A stretch of 64,000 nucleotides of DNA, taken from contig WJXW01000007.1 in NCBI GenBank assembly GCA_015832175.1, positions 310,001 to 374,000 on the forward strand, in the 5' to 3' direction. This document shows positions 22,891 to 34,818 of the stretch, in pieces. The stretch is from Paraphaeosphaeria minitans (Eukaryota; Ascomycota; Dothideomycetes; Pleosporales; Didymosphaeriaceae). Below the pieces are notes generated by a model. It was given only the letters and a program-made list of their open reading frames with translations. It was not told the DNA's origin and did no database searches. Positions within the stretch are counted from its first letter, which is position 1, and each line of letters starts with the position of its first letter. Made by a program: the position numbers and the translations under genes.

Positions 22891-24588
22891 TCATGCCGCC
22901 GCCATAGGGAGGACTGCATCCTGCATGCATGCAACAGTCTCATATGCTCCAAGCAACGATCCGGCTATGTCTTCTCCGCTCTCCTTTGCACCAGAGACCC
23001 CATCCTTCTCCCCAATCGTTTCTCGTCCGATGTTGTCCCACACCGCAGAGGATGCAGACAGATACTTCCGAAGCTCATCCTCCTCTGGCCTCTTCTTGAT
23101 CCCTCCTTCGGCCCCCACTTGACCAGCAGCCTTCTTTCCCTCATCAAATGTCGCTTTAGATAGCCCATGCATGCTCGGCGAAGGCGTGGCAGCCGAAGTA
23201 AGACGCTGCCGCGTGTCCCGGTCGAATTCAATTTCCGCAGCTTCCCAGCTTGCCAGTCGCTGATCGTTCACTGTTGCCAGCATCGCAATGTCTTCTCTCA
23301 TGCTCTTTTGATCTTGAGATCTCGGATACGTCATCAGCATGGCCGTCAGCAGCTGCGTGTGCTCGACCAGCTCTGCGAGCTTCAAGTTGCGATCGAACAT
23401 GTTATCCTTGGACTTTCCTGTGCTCGGAGTGCTCACCATCGTCTCATCGGACGGCTGGGATAGATTCGTAGGCCGTTCCGTGAGCGGGGAGATCTTAGAC
23501 TTCTTTTTGGACTGCCCATGTGCGTCTTCATTCTCCGAACCCGAGGTTTCATCAGGATCATCGGAGAGTCGACGTTTGCGCGTGCGCGGACGTGAGTGGT
23601 CAAGGACAAATTGGACCGCGCGATGTCGGAGATGCTCTTCGTCCAAGACTGGAAAGATTGGGCAGCCGTGCAATGGGGTGTAGTATGAGTTGGTATGGGC
23701 CCTGTAGTCGTGAGGATAACTCTGATATCGGCTCTGTAAGGAAGAAGCATACGGTAGACCAACTATGCCACCATGGGCATGTCCATAACCATTCATATCT
23801 GCTGAATGCATATGCGGAAAAGGAATCGAGCCTCCTGAATTCGGTGTGCTCGCCGAAACTTCTGCACTAAGTTTCGCGCAGCTGATTGCGAAACCTGGTG
23901 GTGCAGGAGCGTCTCTCAGATCGATGTAATTTCTGTAGATATCGTGACTCTGGTGACTGGAAACCTTCCCGGAGTGCTTCTCAGTTTCAGTTGGCGCGAA
24001 AAGCGTTGGTGATACATGTGGTCTCGACGGCCTGTAATGCAAAGGAAACGGCGCGTAATAGTTGGCAGGCCGGTTCACCCACAGATGCGGAGGCGGCGAG
24101 GGCAATGAATCCACATCGATAGGATCGTTGATGTTTCCTGGCTTGATTTGAAGCAAAGAATCACCGCGTCTCTCAGTGGGGATAGAGCCTCCAGCGTTGC
24201 TAGGCAGTCTTCCGTCTGCGTGGCCTGCAACTCTCCTTGCAAACTCGTGAGGTGGCGGAGGAGTACCCAACCGACGAGAGGCACTGAACTTTACTGGTAG
24301 GAGCCTTTTTGGGGGCTTTGCTTGTGGTACCAAGGCTCCACTGCCGGATAAATCCTTGCCCTGCTTAGCTGTCTTCGTGACGACTCTGTCAGATCTTCGA
24401 GGAGCATTTGGCTCTGCTGGTGTGTTCCTCAGCTTGAGTTTGAGTATAGTAGGTGGTCGCGCAGAAAGGCCGATCCTATTGTCGGGGTTCAGTGGACGTG
24501 TAATCTTGCTTTCTGGTTCGCCACGTTCTGGTGTCCCAGTCGCCTGGGGTGACCTGCTGCCGCTGGCGCTCGCAGTAGGTGGCATCAT
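22891..24588 (-). CDS. Unrecognised disordered, probably nuclear protein
   Basis: One exon of 565 residues starting MMPPTASASGSR. It is rich in Ser, Pro, Arg and Lys and largely disordered. A classic basic cluster (RTRKRRLSDD) and KKKSK at about 340-375 look like nuclear localisation signals. The only ordered-looking part is about 395-480, with helical segments NLKLAELVEHTQLLTAMLM and REDIAMLATVNDQRLASWEA that could form a short coiled coil. I recognise no domain. It lies head-to-tail with the histone deacetylase on the same strand, but no functional link is shown. Uninterrupted length and codon use support a real gene. Confidence 0.75.
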   Translation of the reverse strand: MMPPTASASGSRSPQATGTPERGEPESKITRPLNPDNRIGLSARPPTILKLKLRNTPAEPNAPRRSDRVVTKTAKQGKDLSGSGALVPQAKPPKRLLPVKFSASRRLGTPPPPHEFARRVAGHADGRLPSNAGGSIPTERRGDSLLQIKPGNINDPIDVDSLPSPPPHLWVNRPANYYAPFPLHYRPSRPHVSPTLFAPTETEKHSGKVSSHQSHDIYRNYIDLRDAPAPPGFAISCAKLSAEVSASTPNSGGSIPFPHMHSADMNGYGHAHGGIVGLPYASSLQSRYQSYPHDYRAHTNSYYTPLHGCPIFPVLDEEHLRHRAVQFVLDHSRPRTRKRRLSDDPDETSGSENEDAHGQSKKKSKISPLTERPTNLSQPSDETMVSTPSTGKSKDNMFDRNLKLAELVEHTQLLTAMLMTYPRSQDQKSMREDIAMLATVNDQRLASWEAAEIEFDRDTRQRLTSAATPSPSMHGLSKATFDEGKKAAGQVGAEGGIKKRPEEDELRKYLSASSAVWDNIGRETIGEKDGVSGAKESGEDIAGSLLGAYETVACMQDAVLPMAAA

Positions 24589-25183
24589 ATTCCTACTCTT
24601 TCTCCTGTTGTTGTCACAAACACAGCGAAGTTTTACTCTGCCGGTGCTCGGAGAAGCGAAAGTTTGTGCAACTAATTGTGTAACACCGCAAGCAAAGTGG
24701 ACGCAGAAAATGAACCCACGCAGAAGGTTGTGTCAAAGGTATGAAGAAGACCATTTAGAAGGATCGAAGAGGCCGCAGTGATACCGCAGTGTCTGATGTT
24801 GTGGTTGCCTTGTCAGCCCGCACTTTTGGGAAGGAGCGAGAGTGAGGACTCTGAAGTGGAAGCCGCACCCATCGAACAAGAAGACATCGGACTAAAAATG
24901 TGCATCGCCAGCTCTCGGTTGCGTGCTCAATTTAACATCTTCCTATACAAGATACCCGTAGAAAAGCTTGTCAGTATATCAGATTGCACGTCGTGATAGC
25001 ACGCGTTGCTGCCACCCAAGATGGGAGAGAGTGTGAGTACATGTGTTGCCTCGCGACAAGCCGTATAGTACTCAAAATTTTGAACCATTACTTTATGGAC
25101 TACAAGTTGCGCAGTAGACCGAATGATACGGAGAAATTCACCCGACATCGAGAAATGCTCTCAAGCAAGCTGTTTCATGGGCA
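24589..25183. other. Intergenic, no gene seen
   Basis: Leader of the preceding minus-strand gene and 3' flank of the phosphotransferase gene. Confidence 0.55.
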
Positions 25184-26306
25184 TCATCCTAACAAGTCAG
25201 CGTACATACGAGAGCCCAGCGACGCATCTAGAATACTGACCGTCTCGTTCACAACACGATCGATCGCTCCTTCATCCCAAGCGTAACCAAACCACAGCAA
25301 CACACCGACATCCCTCATGCACTGCAACTCTTCTATGCTCTCCTCTATCTTCGGTCTCTCCTCCTTCAATGTCTGCCAAAATCTACCTCGCAAAAAATCA
25401 CTTCCTTGACGATATCTCCAAAGCGGCTCCGTTCTCGTTCTATCTACAGAGAACATTGGTTCGAAACCACCGAGCAAGTACTCAAGCCCGTAAAGACACG
25501 TCCCAAATGGCAGCATCTCAGCCTCGGCCCAATCAACCAAGCCACTGACAGCCCACGTCTCTTCGTCTACAAGGATATTGCTGGGAATCATGTCGCCGTG
25601 GTTCAGCACAACCGGATAGTCCTCGATGTCGAGCAATCGTGCAATCGTATCCCTCACCCTTGCCCTCAGCGCTTCATCAGGTAGTTCCATGGCAAGCTTC
25701 CTCAGCTTAAGCAAGATGACTCTCCCAACCTTGCCAGTGCAATGCTCTTCCAGCCACAAGCCTTCCGTAGGCGTGTCCGCGCGTGAACACCTCCACGTGT
25801 CAGTAAAAGCACAAAAAAACCGGCAGGATTCTATACTTGGAAGGATTCCCATCCACAGCCGCAGACCAACCCCTCGCAACAAGCCTCGCAAAGCTTTCCA
25901 CGAGCCTGACCTGCCTCTCCCACGACCCACCTCCCACCTCCACCTTCGCCAGCGGCGTCCCCGCCAACCTCTCCATCTCCACAGCTCGGAGTCCCCCAGG
26001 GAGCTCGCTACACTCCAGACGCCGCATCCGCGGTGCGAGCGCTCCATACGTCCTGCGCGCCGCTTCCGCGACATCGCCATCAAGCGCGTGCTGCGCTGGA
26101 CGCAGCTGCACGATGTACGCTCCACTGCTGCCAGACGAACTGAGAGGCGGCGACACCGAAAGCGTGAAAGAGCAGTATCCCTGGTCTGCGAACTCGTCGA
26201 CGGTACACTCAGGATATAGTTCCCGCACAGCGCTTACGCATACGTCGTGATCGGTGTCTGTCAACCCCATGCGCGACCAGAAGCTGTTTCGGAGGTTTGG
26301 GCCCAT
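25184..26306 (-). CDS. APH-family (aminoglycoside phosphotransferase-like) kinase
   Basis: Transcribed exons are 26306-25837 and 25790-25184, giving 358 residues if the start is 26306 (MGPNLRNSFWSRMG); 26270 is an equally possible in-frame start. The 46-bp intron (GTATAG, a CTGAC branch-like site, acceptor GAG) joins NPSK to CSRADTPTEG in phase. The kinase-like fold is shown by the catalytic loop LNHGDMIPSNILVDEE and the metal-binding VDWAEAEMLPFG. Family members phosphorylate small molecules or are inactive homologs. Fungi carry many, with unknown substrates, and resistance to aminoglycosides is not implied. The N-lobe is divergent, so the nucleotide-binding Lys is not obvious. Confidence 0.8.
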
Positions 26307-26710
26307 TGTCTGGACTCGGTACAGTACGAGAACGAGAGATACAATAGCGTTCAACGATTTTGGGCCGGCTGGGGTGCGCCCAGTAGATGTTGGGAGGGCA
26401 ATGAGCTCGCGCGAAGGGCGTCCGGATAAGCATTGTCCGTGGCGGCATCCCACACCGGTCAGGTTCGCAGGCAATGGTGGATGAATTAAGCTGAATGGGA
26501 GGGACGGTCTTTGCCTCTATTCGTTGAGATCTAGCACGTGGGAGCCGCCAGGCCGGCGCAAGTGTGGGGTAGTCTATTGACAACACGAGTTCTGTATACG
26601 AGACTTCATCGGTCAGCGAACACGATGCTGCAGGAAGGGCGCGGGACGGAGCCTGCCGCAAGTGTGGCTTAGGTGGAAGCTTATTTCCAATCCTTTCGAT
26701 TACCCAAGCT
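26307..26710. other. Short intergenic region
   Basis: Leader of the phosphotransferase gene and 3' flank of the cation transporter gene. No further gene seen. Confidence 0.5.
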
Positions 26711-28152
26711 CTACAGCTCCTTCTTCAGGAAGTGCTCAGGCGCATGATCCGTCTCATAGTCGACGTGCACGTAGGCGCGTTCCACGTCTGGAAGACTCTC
26801 CAACTTGATTTGGAGTGCCTCTGCAACGTCATGTGTGCTCTGCAGCGTTTCCTCGGGATCCATGACGATATCCACCTCGACAATCAGGCGCGGACCAGAG
26901 TGATAAGCGCGAACCGTATCGATCTGCTTGATGAATGGCGAGTGGGTCATGGCTGTTACAACATTAGATGCAGCACCAGAAGGCATGGGGAAAACTTACA
27001 GATGTAAGTAATGAGCTGAAGAGTAGGCGTATCCGCCGTCACTCCGATGAGCAGCTGGAACTCGGAGTAAGCCGTCCTCGACCAAAGGAAGATGATGAGC
27101 GCAGACAGGACCAAGGCTCCTGCGGGATCGAGCCACCAGGCAAGCTTGGAGCCACCGACGCTTGTAAGCACGCCAAAGCCATTGATGAACAAATCATTCC
27201 GATGGTCTTCCCACAGAATGCGCACCTGGCTGTACTTGTTCCGGAGAGCCCAGCAATACAGGAACAGTGACAGCTTTGTCCCAAAGGCAATGCCCACGGC
27301 GATGACGGAAGGCAGGTAGAAGTCGTTGGTGTCGCGGCTCTTGTGTGTTGCAATCTCGCGGATCGACTCGACGATGATGACCACGGAGACGGTGATCATC
27401 ATGAAGCAGAAGAAGATGTTGCCGGCGTTTTCGATGCGGGCCTTGCCGCTGGGGAACTTGCGGCCGTCGACGCGCTTCACGGCTCGCGCCGACATGATGA
27501 GCGTCAGGTTGGACAGCGGGTCGAAGAGCGAGTCGGCCATGGTGGTGAACAGCGACAGTGACTTAGACGAGGCGGCGGCGTAGAGCTGCAGCACGGCCAG
27601 AATGATGTTCGCGGCGAAGCTGCCCACGACGGCGATTCTGTACTTGAGGTGGTTGGCGCCCTCCTCCTCCTTTGCGTCGCGCACATGGTCGTCGACGGGC
27701 TTGAGCAGCCGCTCGATGTTCTCGTTCTGCTTTTCGTAGAACTGCTCGAGCTTGCGCGCGCGCGTGGCCGCCTTGTTCAGCGTGAGGGGCCCGCAGCCAT
27801 CGCGCTTCCGCGACGTGTTGGCGCGTATCTGGGCGAGCTCTTCCTCGGGCTTGAGCGCATGGGCGAGGCGATACGGATCGTTGTCGGGCGTGTACTGCGG
27901 GAGCGACTGGCGCTCTGCATCGTGGAGGCTGGGCACATGGCGGGCATGCGTGTCGTCGGTGCCGTCAACAGGCGTGCACGTCTCGACGGCGGTACTAGCA
28001 CCGTCGGCCTTGCCAACGGGCGTGCTGCTGCTGCTACCGGTAGGGTACGGGCTGGAGCCGCGCGACGAGTGGGGCGGGTGTGGGTGCGGAAGCGCATGAA
28101 ACGGAGACGGTTTGAGCGAGATGGCCCTGTGCAGATCCGGCTCGCTGGACAT
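26711..28152 (-). CDS. Cation diffusion facilitator, manganese type
   Basis: Transcribed exons are 28152-27000 and 26952-26711, giving 464 residues. A Ser/Pro-rich cytosolic N-terminus of about 160 residues precedes about six membrane segments (AVVGSFAANIILAVLQLY, FFCFMMITVSVVIIVESI, SVIAVGIAFGTKLSLFLY and others), then a cytosolic CDF C-terminal domain (VRAYHSGPRLIVEVDIVMD, VHVDYE). The two metal-site motifs are DSLFD in TM2 and DHRND in TM5, both DxxxD. In the family this marks the Mn-CDF group, while Zn transporters use HxxxD. It probably moves Mn2+ into the secretory pathway or vacuole by proton antiport. It diverges from the flavin monooxygenase, with 579 bp between starts. Confidence 0.9.
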
Positions 28153-28731
28153 GATGATGCTGCGAGCTGCGTCAAGTATTGACCTCGCAGCACAGAATTA
28201 GGTATGTAAAGAGAAAGGTGGCGTGCCGCCGAGAGCAGGCGGTATCTATACCGTACGGTAAATGCTCGAGAAGGCTGTTGCAACCGAGAACGCGGCCCCG
28301 CCCAGCGCCACTCCGCATCCATTTCCGCTCCTCCGCTCTCCTCCAGCTGCGTGCGTTCAACAGCATTTCTGCAATCGTTGTCAGGTTGACTACAAACAGC
28401 TTGACACAGACATCTTTCGAATCGTGGCGGCTACTGTAAGAGCAGAGAACCGGTTCAGCGTTGCTTTCGAGTAACCAGGCCGTCGGGTCTTCAAAATCCA
28501 GGATTTCATGTCGACTGTCCACAGGCTCACACGCTCAGCCAAGATGGATAGACGGTAGACCGATGCCCCTCACATGTACGACCACCATTGGCCCTGATCC
28601 TGAGCTGTACATGTATGCCGCATGCACCTGGGTAGGTCAGCTGCCAAGTTGCTTGACACTCATGTACTTCGCCGTCAGCCCAGTTCTCCCACTCCGACTT
28701 GTCTTCTCCATCAGAAAACTACCCGGCTCAC
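28153..28731. promoter_or_regulatory. Divergent promoter, cation transporter / flavin monooxygenase
   Basis: A 579-bp spacer between two opposite start codons holds the regulatory DNA of both genes. No individual site is clear. Confidence 0.5.
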
Positions 28732-30753
28732 ATGGCGATTTTCCCTTCCAAGCCAGTGTCGCTCGCGCTGCACCCTGCAAAGCTCCCGCAGCCCAACATT
28801 TCAGATGACCTTGACCATGCCCGTATAACCTCTATATGCCTCAAACGGCTGGACTCTCTATCTATCAACGATCTCATCGAGGATGCAATATGGCGGGATA
28901 CCTGTGCATTGACGGGCACGTTACGTACATTCTTCTCTGCGAAGTTGTTGTTAGAAGTATGGCAACAGTCACTCTCGAAGCATTCGCCAACAGACTTCGC
29001 CATCACTCCAAAGACCTCGCACGTGACCAGACTGGGACCGCATGGCGCCTGGGTTGAGGCCATGTTCACATTCGAAAGCCATGGGCCTCATCCCGCGACC
29101 TGTTCCGGAATCATCGGTCTTGTGCCAGCCAATGACGAACAAACGGAATGGAAGATTTGGCTGCTGAGCACCATTCTCGAACGGATACATGGTCAGCCGG
29201 ACGTCGATTACTTGCAGCCTCTCGACCCTGAACACATCCAAAGCGAGCGGGGGCCAAGGGAGCGTGAATGCCGGCAGAACACTACAAACGGCCACGCCGC
29301 ACCACCATCCCAGTACGACTGCGTAGTCGTCGGCGGCAGCATAGCTGGTCTCTGCATGGCTGCTCGTCTCCAAGCAATGGGAATATCATACCTCCTCATT
29401 GAGAAGCATGACAATGTTGGAGATAACTGGACGCAGGATCGTTACCACTCACTGAAACTGCACACGTCGAAAGGCTTCAACCAGATGCCCTACGAGCCAC
29501 GGACGTTTCGCGAGGAGCATCCGTACCACCTCGGAACAGCCGAGCTTGCTGACGGGTTCCAGAGATTTGTCGACACGTTCGGCATCAACTGCATGCTGGG
29601 AACGGAACTGCAGGCTGGAACGCACGACTCGGCAACAGGGCGCTGGAAACTGACATTGAAGCAGGGCGAAGCGACTTTCGACATCAGCGCGGATCATTGC
29701 GTCCTTGCCGTCGGGAACATGGGCATCAAACCGCAGATGCCATCCTATCCGGGACGAGAGCTGTTTCAAGGCGAGATCATGCACGGCATTCAATGGCGGA
29801 ACGCAGATCGATGGAGGGGACAGAAGAAACGCGGTGTGTGTGTTGGTTCGGCCAACACAGCTCACGGTGTAGGTCAATCAACAAACAATGCAGAAGCATT
29901 TTCGACTGATGAAATCTGTATATAGGTCATCGCGGACATGGTAGACGCAGGTTTCGAATCCGTCACCATGATCCAACGAAGTCGGACATTCCTTCTCCCA
30001 AGTTCAACCTTCGGCGCTCTCGCCGATCCGGTGTACAACTACGAAACACCCTTAACGCTATCAGATCGCATGCTCCTGGGCTATCCGCTCCCCGTGAAGC
30101 GTCTGATGGCCAAGGCGGGAATCAAAATGTGTGCCGATGCTAATCCGACGTACTTCGATGAGATGGAGGCCCGAGGCTGGAAGATAGAGCGAGATGGCGA
30201 TCTATGGGTAAGCGACATCGAGCATCTCCGGTCCCGTCGTTGGACTGATGTCGAAACAGGGAATGATGTATGATCGTGAAGGCGGCCACTTCTTCGATAT
30301 CAGCGGCGGGAAGCACATAGCAAACGGTTCGGTGGAGGTCGTCTGCAACGCCCTACCTGTCGCGTACACAGCCGCTGGACTCGAAATGAGCGATGGCACG
30401 CACCTTGACGCCGATGTCATCGTCTTCGCTACGGGGTACACCGGCAACCTGCGCGATGCAGCAAAGAAGATATTCGGCGATGAGATTGGGAACAAGCTGG
30501 AGGCGTTTTGGCAGTGCGACGAGGAAGGGGAGAGTCGTGGGGCGTGGAAGCACACTGGACGTAAGTAGCGGTACCGCACGAGGTTGATGGGACGGTGCTG
30601 GTGCTGACGCCGGGTGGTCTAGATCCGAAACTGTGGTATACGGGCCACGGCTTCGCACACGCGAGGTACTACAGTCGATTCGTCGCGATGCATATCAGAG
30701 CAGAGCTTGACGGACGGCCTTTGGAGACGTACACGGAGACGCCGTCTGTGTGA
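28732..30753 (+). CDS. Flavin-containing monooxygenase with NTF2-like N-terminus
   Basis: Predicted exons are 28732-29868, 29926-30207, 30260-30560 and 30623-30753, giving 616 residues with phases consistent. Residues 1-165 form an NTF2/SnoaL-like domain (DAIWRDTCALTGTLRTFF, GIIGLVPA). The FAD-binding motif VVVGGSIAGL is at about 198-207, followed by LIEKHDNVGDNW. The NADPH-binding site VGSANTAHG is at about 371-379, and FATGYTGN is the late family motif. This two-domain layout is a known fungal class B flavoprotein monooxygenase type, which inserts oxygen into small organic or N/S substrates. The substrate is unknown. It is followed on the same strand by an MFS transporter about 1 kb downstream. 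Confidence 0.9.
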
Positions 30754-31772
30754 TTGTACAGTATCTATCTAATCGACGCCTTTCTCACTCAACGGCCACA
30801 TATGGCGGAACTCCCTTCCAGCGTCCAAACCCCCTTTTTCGCATCTCCTGAAATCCTCAACTTAACCCACTTTTCATCCAAATATCCCTCACAACTCCCT
30901 AGCTATCTACCCACTTCCAAAGATTGATCCTCAGCCGTACACGAAGCATAAGCTCTGTCGAAGAGTACCATCAATTGCCCAAACTATTTCCAATGCAATA
31001 CCTGAACTGAACACAATCAACAACGACCGACCTTACCTCCACGAAGCTCATCAACACGATCATCTGACAATCCAGAGTAATAAGCAAGCACCAAAGAAAA
31101 TGATGTAGTTCCATTCGGTACCGCTCAAAAGATGCTTTACCACAGCCAAGCCCAGAATTGAAGACATCAACCGCGTTCTCAAGTAAGCTGACTCGGGATT
31201 CGCCAACGCCTGCCTTCCGCAGAGTAAATATCTTAGGAGACTACCGTATAAAATAAAGGGGACACACAGTCCTGCTGGGCAGAAAATTGGCCTTGAATTC
31301 ACATAGCGTCCAACTGCACCTTGACAGCGCCATCCAACTCGAAGCGGCCATGCCTCTGTGCGCGTCGACTGGTTTTCACCACCACACCCACCAGCCGTGC
31401 ATCTCCCACTGCAACCATCCTCTTCACGGTGTCAAGCTTCCCCGGCTCCTGATAACATTATCCAGCTCCGCGATAGGTGGGGCGCCCGCCTCCCCCAGGA
31501 TTGCGAAGATGCGTGTGCGGGGGTGGGGCAATGTAACTTCTGCAACACCACGCACGATCCCTGTCGCAGGCTCGCCTGCTAACGGGAAAGGGATGGGAGT
31601 TATGGGCAGGGGACGCGTGCAGGGCGGCAGTTGGGCTTGGCTGGGGATGGGTGGATGCTTAAGAGCGCAGGAACCCGTGGAGGGCATGTTTGTGCAACGG
31701 CAAATCACGCATTGAGCTTCTTGCGTTGCTGTCGTTGGGCTACGAATCTCGATAACGAAAGCCACGGCGACA
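30754..31772. other. Intergenic, no gene seen
   Basis: No coding chain is supported. A CT-rich stretch lies near 30830-30910. Confidence 0.5.
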
Positions 31773-33775
31773 ATGGGTCTCGGTGTGCTCGAAGACCACA
31801 ACCTCCAGCACGTGCCTGGCACAGCGCTGCTGGCGGACCTCGTGGGCGCTTCGCACGAGCACCAGTACCACGGCGCGTCTCCGCCTCCTCCCATCGCTCC
31901 CTCTTCGACACTGACAGTAGCCAGGCCGCGACACCTCGGCCCTCAAGCACGCAAAGGGTCGCAACTCCGACATCGTGCTCGTGCCGCAGCCTTCGGAGTC
32001 GCCCCGCGATCCGCTGAACTGGCCGCAATGGAAGAAAGAACTCCTGCTTCTGATCATCTCAGTCGACACTGCGGTGGTGGGTGCATGGGGCCCAATGATC
32101 TCGCCCGGTTTCGGCGTCATGGCCAAGCAGTTCGATATGTCGTACAACTCGCTGAATGGCGGTCTGGGCTGGGCCATCTTCGCGATCGGCATCTCGTGCT
32201 TCGTGACCAACGGGCTGGCTGTCAAGTATGGACGCCGCCCGGTCATGATATTGGGCAACTTGATGCTGTTCATAAGCAGCGTGTGGGCGTATCATGCGCA
32301 CAGCTACGAAAGCTTGCTCGCGAGTCGCATCTTTGGGGCTATTGGGATGAGTCCGTTCGAGGTTCTAACCACGGCCATCATCGGCGACATTTACTACATT
32401 CATGAGAGGGGACTGAGGCTGGCTTTCTGGGGACTGTGCTTGTCTGTGGGAGTCGGAGGTGGGTCCTGCATCAGTGGGTACATTATCGACGTAAGTTCCG
32501 TGCTTGTAGCGTCACAGCCCCGGACTGATCAACTGAACTTGAGCAGAGCCTTGGCTGGAACTGGACGTACGGGATCTGCGCGTGCTTCTACGGCGTGTTC
32601 ATCCTGCTCATACTCTTCTTCGTGCCAGAAACGGTGTACAAGCGCGACCCCGCATACAACATCGATCTTGGGACGACAGACCACACCGACGAGATTCTCG
32701 ATCCGACCAAAGCTCGTGAGGCCAAGTCCGACATCGTGGGAGAGGAGCCGAAAGATGTCGGGATGCAGACGGAGCGCGTGGTCACCGCAGAGCCGATTCG
32801 CACGGGCGCAGACGAGAAGCCGTATACGTTCTGGGAAGAACTCCTTCCCATCCGCGGCGTCGAAAGCGATGAGAATCTGCTGGCTATTATATTCCGTCCT
32901 TTTGGGATGCTGCTGTTCCCGCAAGTCTTCTACGGGTTCATTACGTATGGCCTGTCTACGTCCTGGCTGGTCGTCATGGGCGGTGTCCTCGCGCAGATCT
33001 TTACCGCGCCGCCATACAATTTTAGTGTTACGGCTGTGGGCCTGGTCAGCATATCACCACTGGTAGCATCTCTTCTTAGCTTTGTCGCCGGGCCTGCAAA
33101 CGACTATACGGTAAAGCAGCTGGCGCGGTGGAACGGTGGTATCTATGAGCCGGAGTTTAGACTGGCGCTGAACGTGCTGACGCTGGTGCTCGGGGTGGGC
33201 AACGCCCGAAGATCGGCCCTCCCTTTCTGCTTTTGACTGACTTGGAATCCAGGTTACGGGATTCTTTGGCTTTGGGGCAACGCTTCAGCATGGTAATCCT
33301 CGCAGCACGTCCACCTCGACTCTTGCTGATGGTGACTTCCAGGTTCCCCCTGGGGTGCGCCGGTCTTTTTGTATGGCCTGATCTACTTTTCCATGGCGTT
33401 CCTCAACGTCGGGTACGTCGATTTCTGCGTAGTGGCGACGCGAACCTGCTGCTGACGAGCGCAGGATTTATGGGTACATCACCGAGTGTCACCGGTCCAA
33501 GGCTCCAGAGGTTGGGCTCCCCGTGGCGCGGCGCGATCGATGCTGACCGACGCCAGGCTTTCGCAGCGCTGAACCTGAGGAACGTGTACTCGTTCGGGAT
33601 GAACTACTTCATCAGCTCGTGGATCTCCAGCATGGGGCCGTTGCAGGTGTTCTCGATAATTGGGGGGCTGCACATCTTTATCATGTTGTTGACAATCCCC
33701 ATGTGGATCTTCGGAAAACGATGCCGGTCGCTGACGGCACGGGTCCCATTCTTCAGGGCGATGCAGGGGCGCTGA
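31773..33775 (+). CDS. MFS transporter (7 exons)
   Basis: Predicted exons are 31773-31841, 31921-32490, 32547-33194, 33253-33292, 33343-33412, 33465-33510 and 33557-33775, giving 553 residues. The N-terminus MGLGVLEDHNLQHVPGT and the entry motif DPLNWPQWKK are typical of a fungal MFS group. The MFS loop VKYGRRPVMILGN follows TM2, a long cytosolic loop (about 225-310) separates the halves, and ALNLRNVYSFGMNYF with FGKRCR marks the C-terminal end. Intron 1 has a weak GTGGGC donor and is the least certain part; without a splice the start and body are in different frames. All other junctions close phase and rebuild family motifs such as IYGYITECHRSKAPE. Substrate unknown. Confidence 0.82.
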
Positions 33776-34092
33776 GTATCGATTAGTGAGTTAGTGAGGC
33801 TGGTCTCGTGCCCGATTAGGAAAGAGGATAGGGCGATCATAGGTAGGCGCTAGTAGATAGTAAACGCTCTGAACGAGTACGAGGACGCGAGGCCCACCAC
33901 TGGCACCAAGACGCGTTCACAGCGAAATTGTCGGTTTCTGGGTGTGCAGACAATCGAAGAATCACGATTCCACTTTGCCCGTCATCGTGGCCCTGCGGGT
34001 GGATTTGATATCGGTCGGACGTGCGCTTGCGGCGTGCTCCTCGGATTGCGTGTGAATGTACCGCAGACTACCCCACCTGACGGGATGGGAAG

Positions 34093-34246
34093 GTAGGTGA
34101 GGGAAGGTAGGTGAGGGAAGGTGAGCGAGGGAAGGTGAGCGAGGGAAGGTGAGCGAGGGAAGGTGAGCGAGGGAAGGTGAGCGAGGGAAGGTGAGCGAGG
34201 GAAGGTGAGCGAGGGAAGGTGAGCGAGGGAAGGTGAGCGTGAGGGA
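34093..34246. repeat. 14-bp minisatellite, 11 units
   Basis: The unit GTGAGCGAGGGAAG is present in eight perfect head-to-tail copies (34121-34232), with two GTAGGTGAGGGAAG variants before and one variant after. The plus strand is almost all purine, with G-runs every unit. The period is not a multiple of three, yet all reverse frames stay open, which creates spurious Pro/Ser/Leu-rich ORFs. Confidence 0.95.
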
Positions 34247-34551
34247 AGGGAAGGGCAGGGAAGGGACCATGGGCCGCACCTGCCGTGCAAGCACCGCGTA
34301 CGTAGTCTATCGCCCTGCGCTGCAACGCACCCATAAGCACCAGCTTGAAGCTGTGTACGGTAGACAGTGGACTCCAGATTCCAGATGTGGTCTTGTTATT
34401 CAGTGCCGAGCCCGCTGCGCTGCGCTGTTTCGTTTGGAGTTCGGTGTGCGGATGCGACGGCAGCGGGCGGGCAGTGACTCCACAGCCCGTTCGGGTTAGG
34501 CGCGCGAGCCCTGACGCTGGAGGGCTGAGGCTGTGCGAATCGTGCGTGCCG

Positions 34552-34608
34552 TGCCTGTGCCTGTGCTTGTACCTGTGCTTGTGCTTGTGCCTGTGCCTGT
34601 GTCTGCGT

Positions 34609-34641
<33 letters not shown>
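34552..34641. repeat. (TGTGCC)n hexanucleotide repeat
   Basis: About 15 imperfect units of CTGTGC/CTTGTG/CTGCGT. The last five are perfect CTGTGC units. Confidence 0.9.
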
Positions 34642-34700
34642 AAGAGTCTCCGTCCGTCTGATCCTGTCGCCAGTCCTGGTCGTCGCGAGTGCTGCCTGCC

Positions 34701-34733
34701 GTTCGTTCGTTCTTTCGTTCGCTCGCTCGCTCA
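34701..34733. repeat. (GTTC/GCTC)n tetranucleotide repeat
   Basis: About eight TTCG/CTCG units end 86 bp before the GT90 start codon, so they are probably transcribed as part of its leader. Confidence 0.85.
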
Positions 34734-34818
34734 GGCCCGTCCGTCCTACGTCCTCCCAGGTGATGTCGAGTCGTAGCAGACGCTGCAACCGGCAGCTATA
34801 ACTCAACCCCCGTCGAGA

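Larger units (their letters stand above)
33776..34818. other. Repeat-rich upstream region of GT90 gene
   Basis: Contains three tandem repeats (14-bp, 6-bp and 4-bp units) within 650 bp and no credible gene. Reverse-strand frames across the 14-bp repeat are artefacts of the repeat. Confidence 0.7.

Noticed and set aside
33962..34340. Three reverse-strand frames encoding Pro/Ser/Leu repeats
   Set aside because: They are the 14-bp minisatellite read in three frames, with no other coding support.
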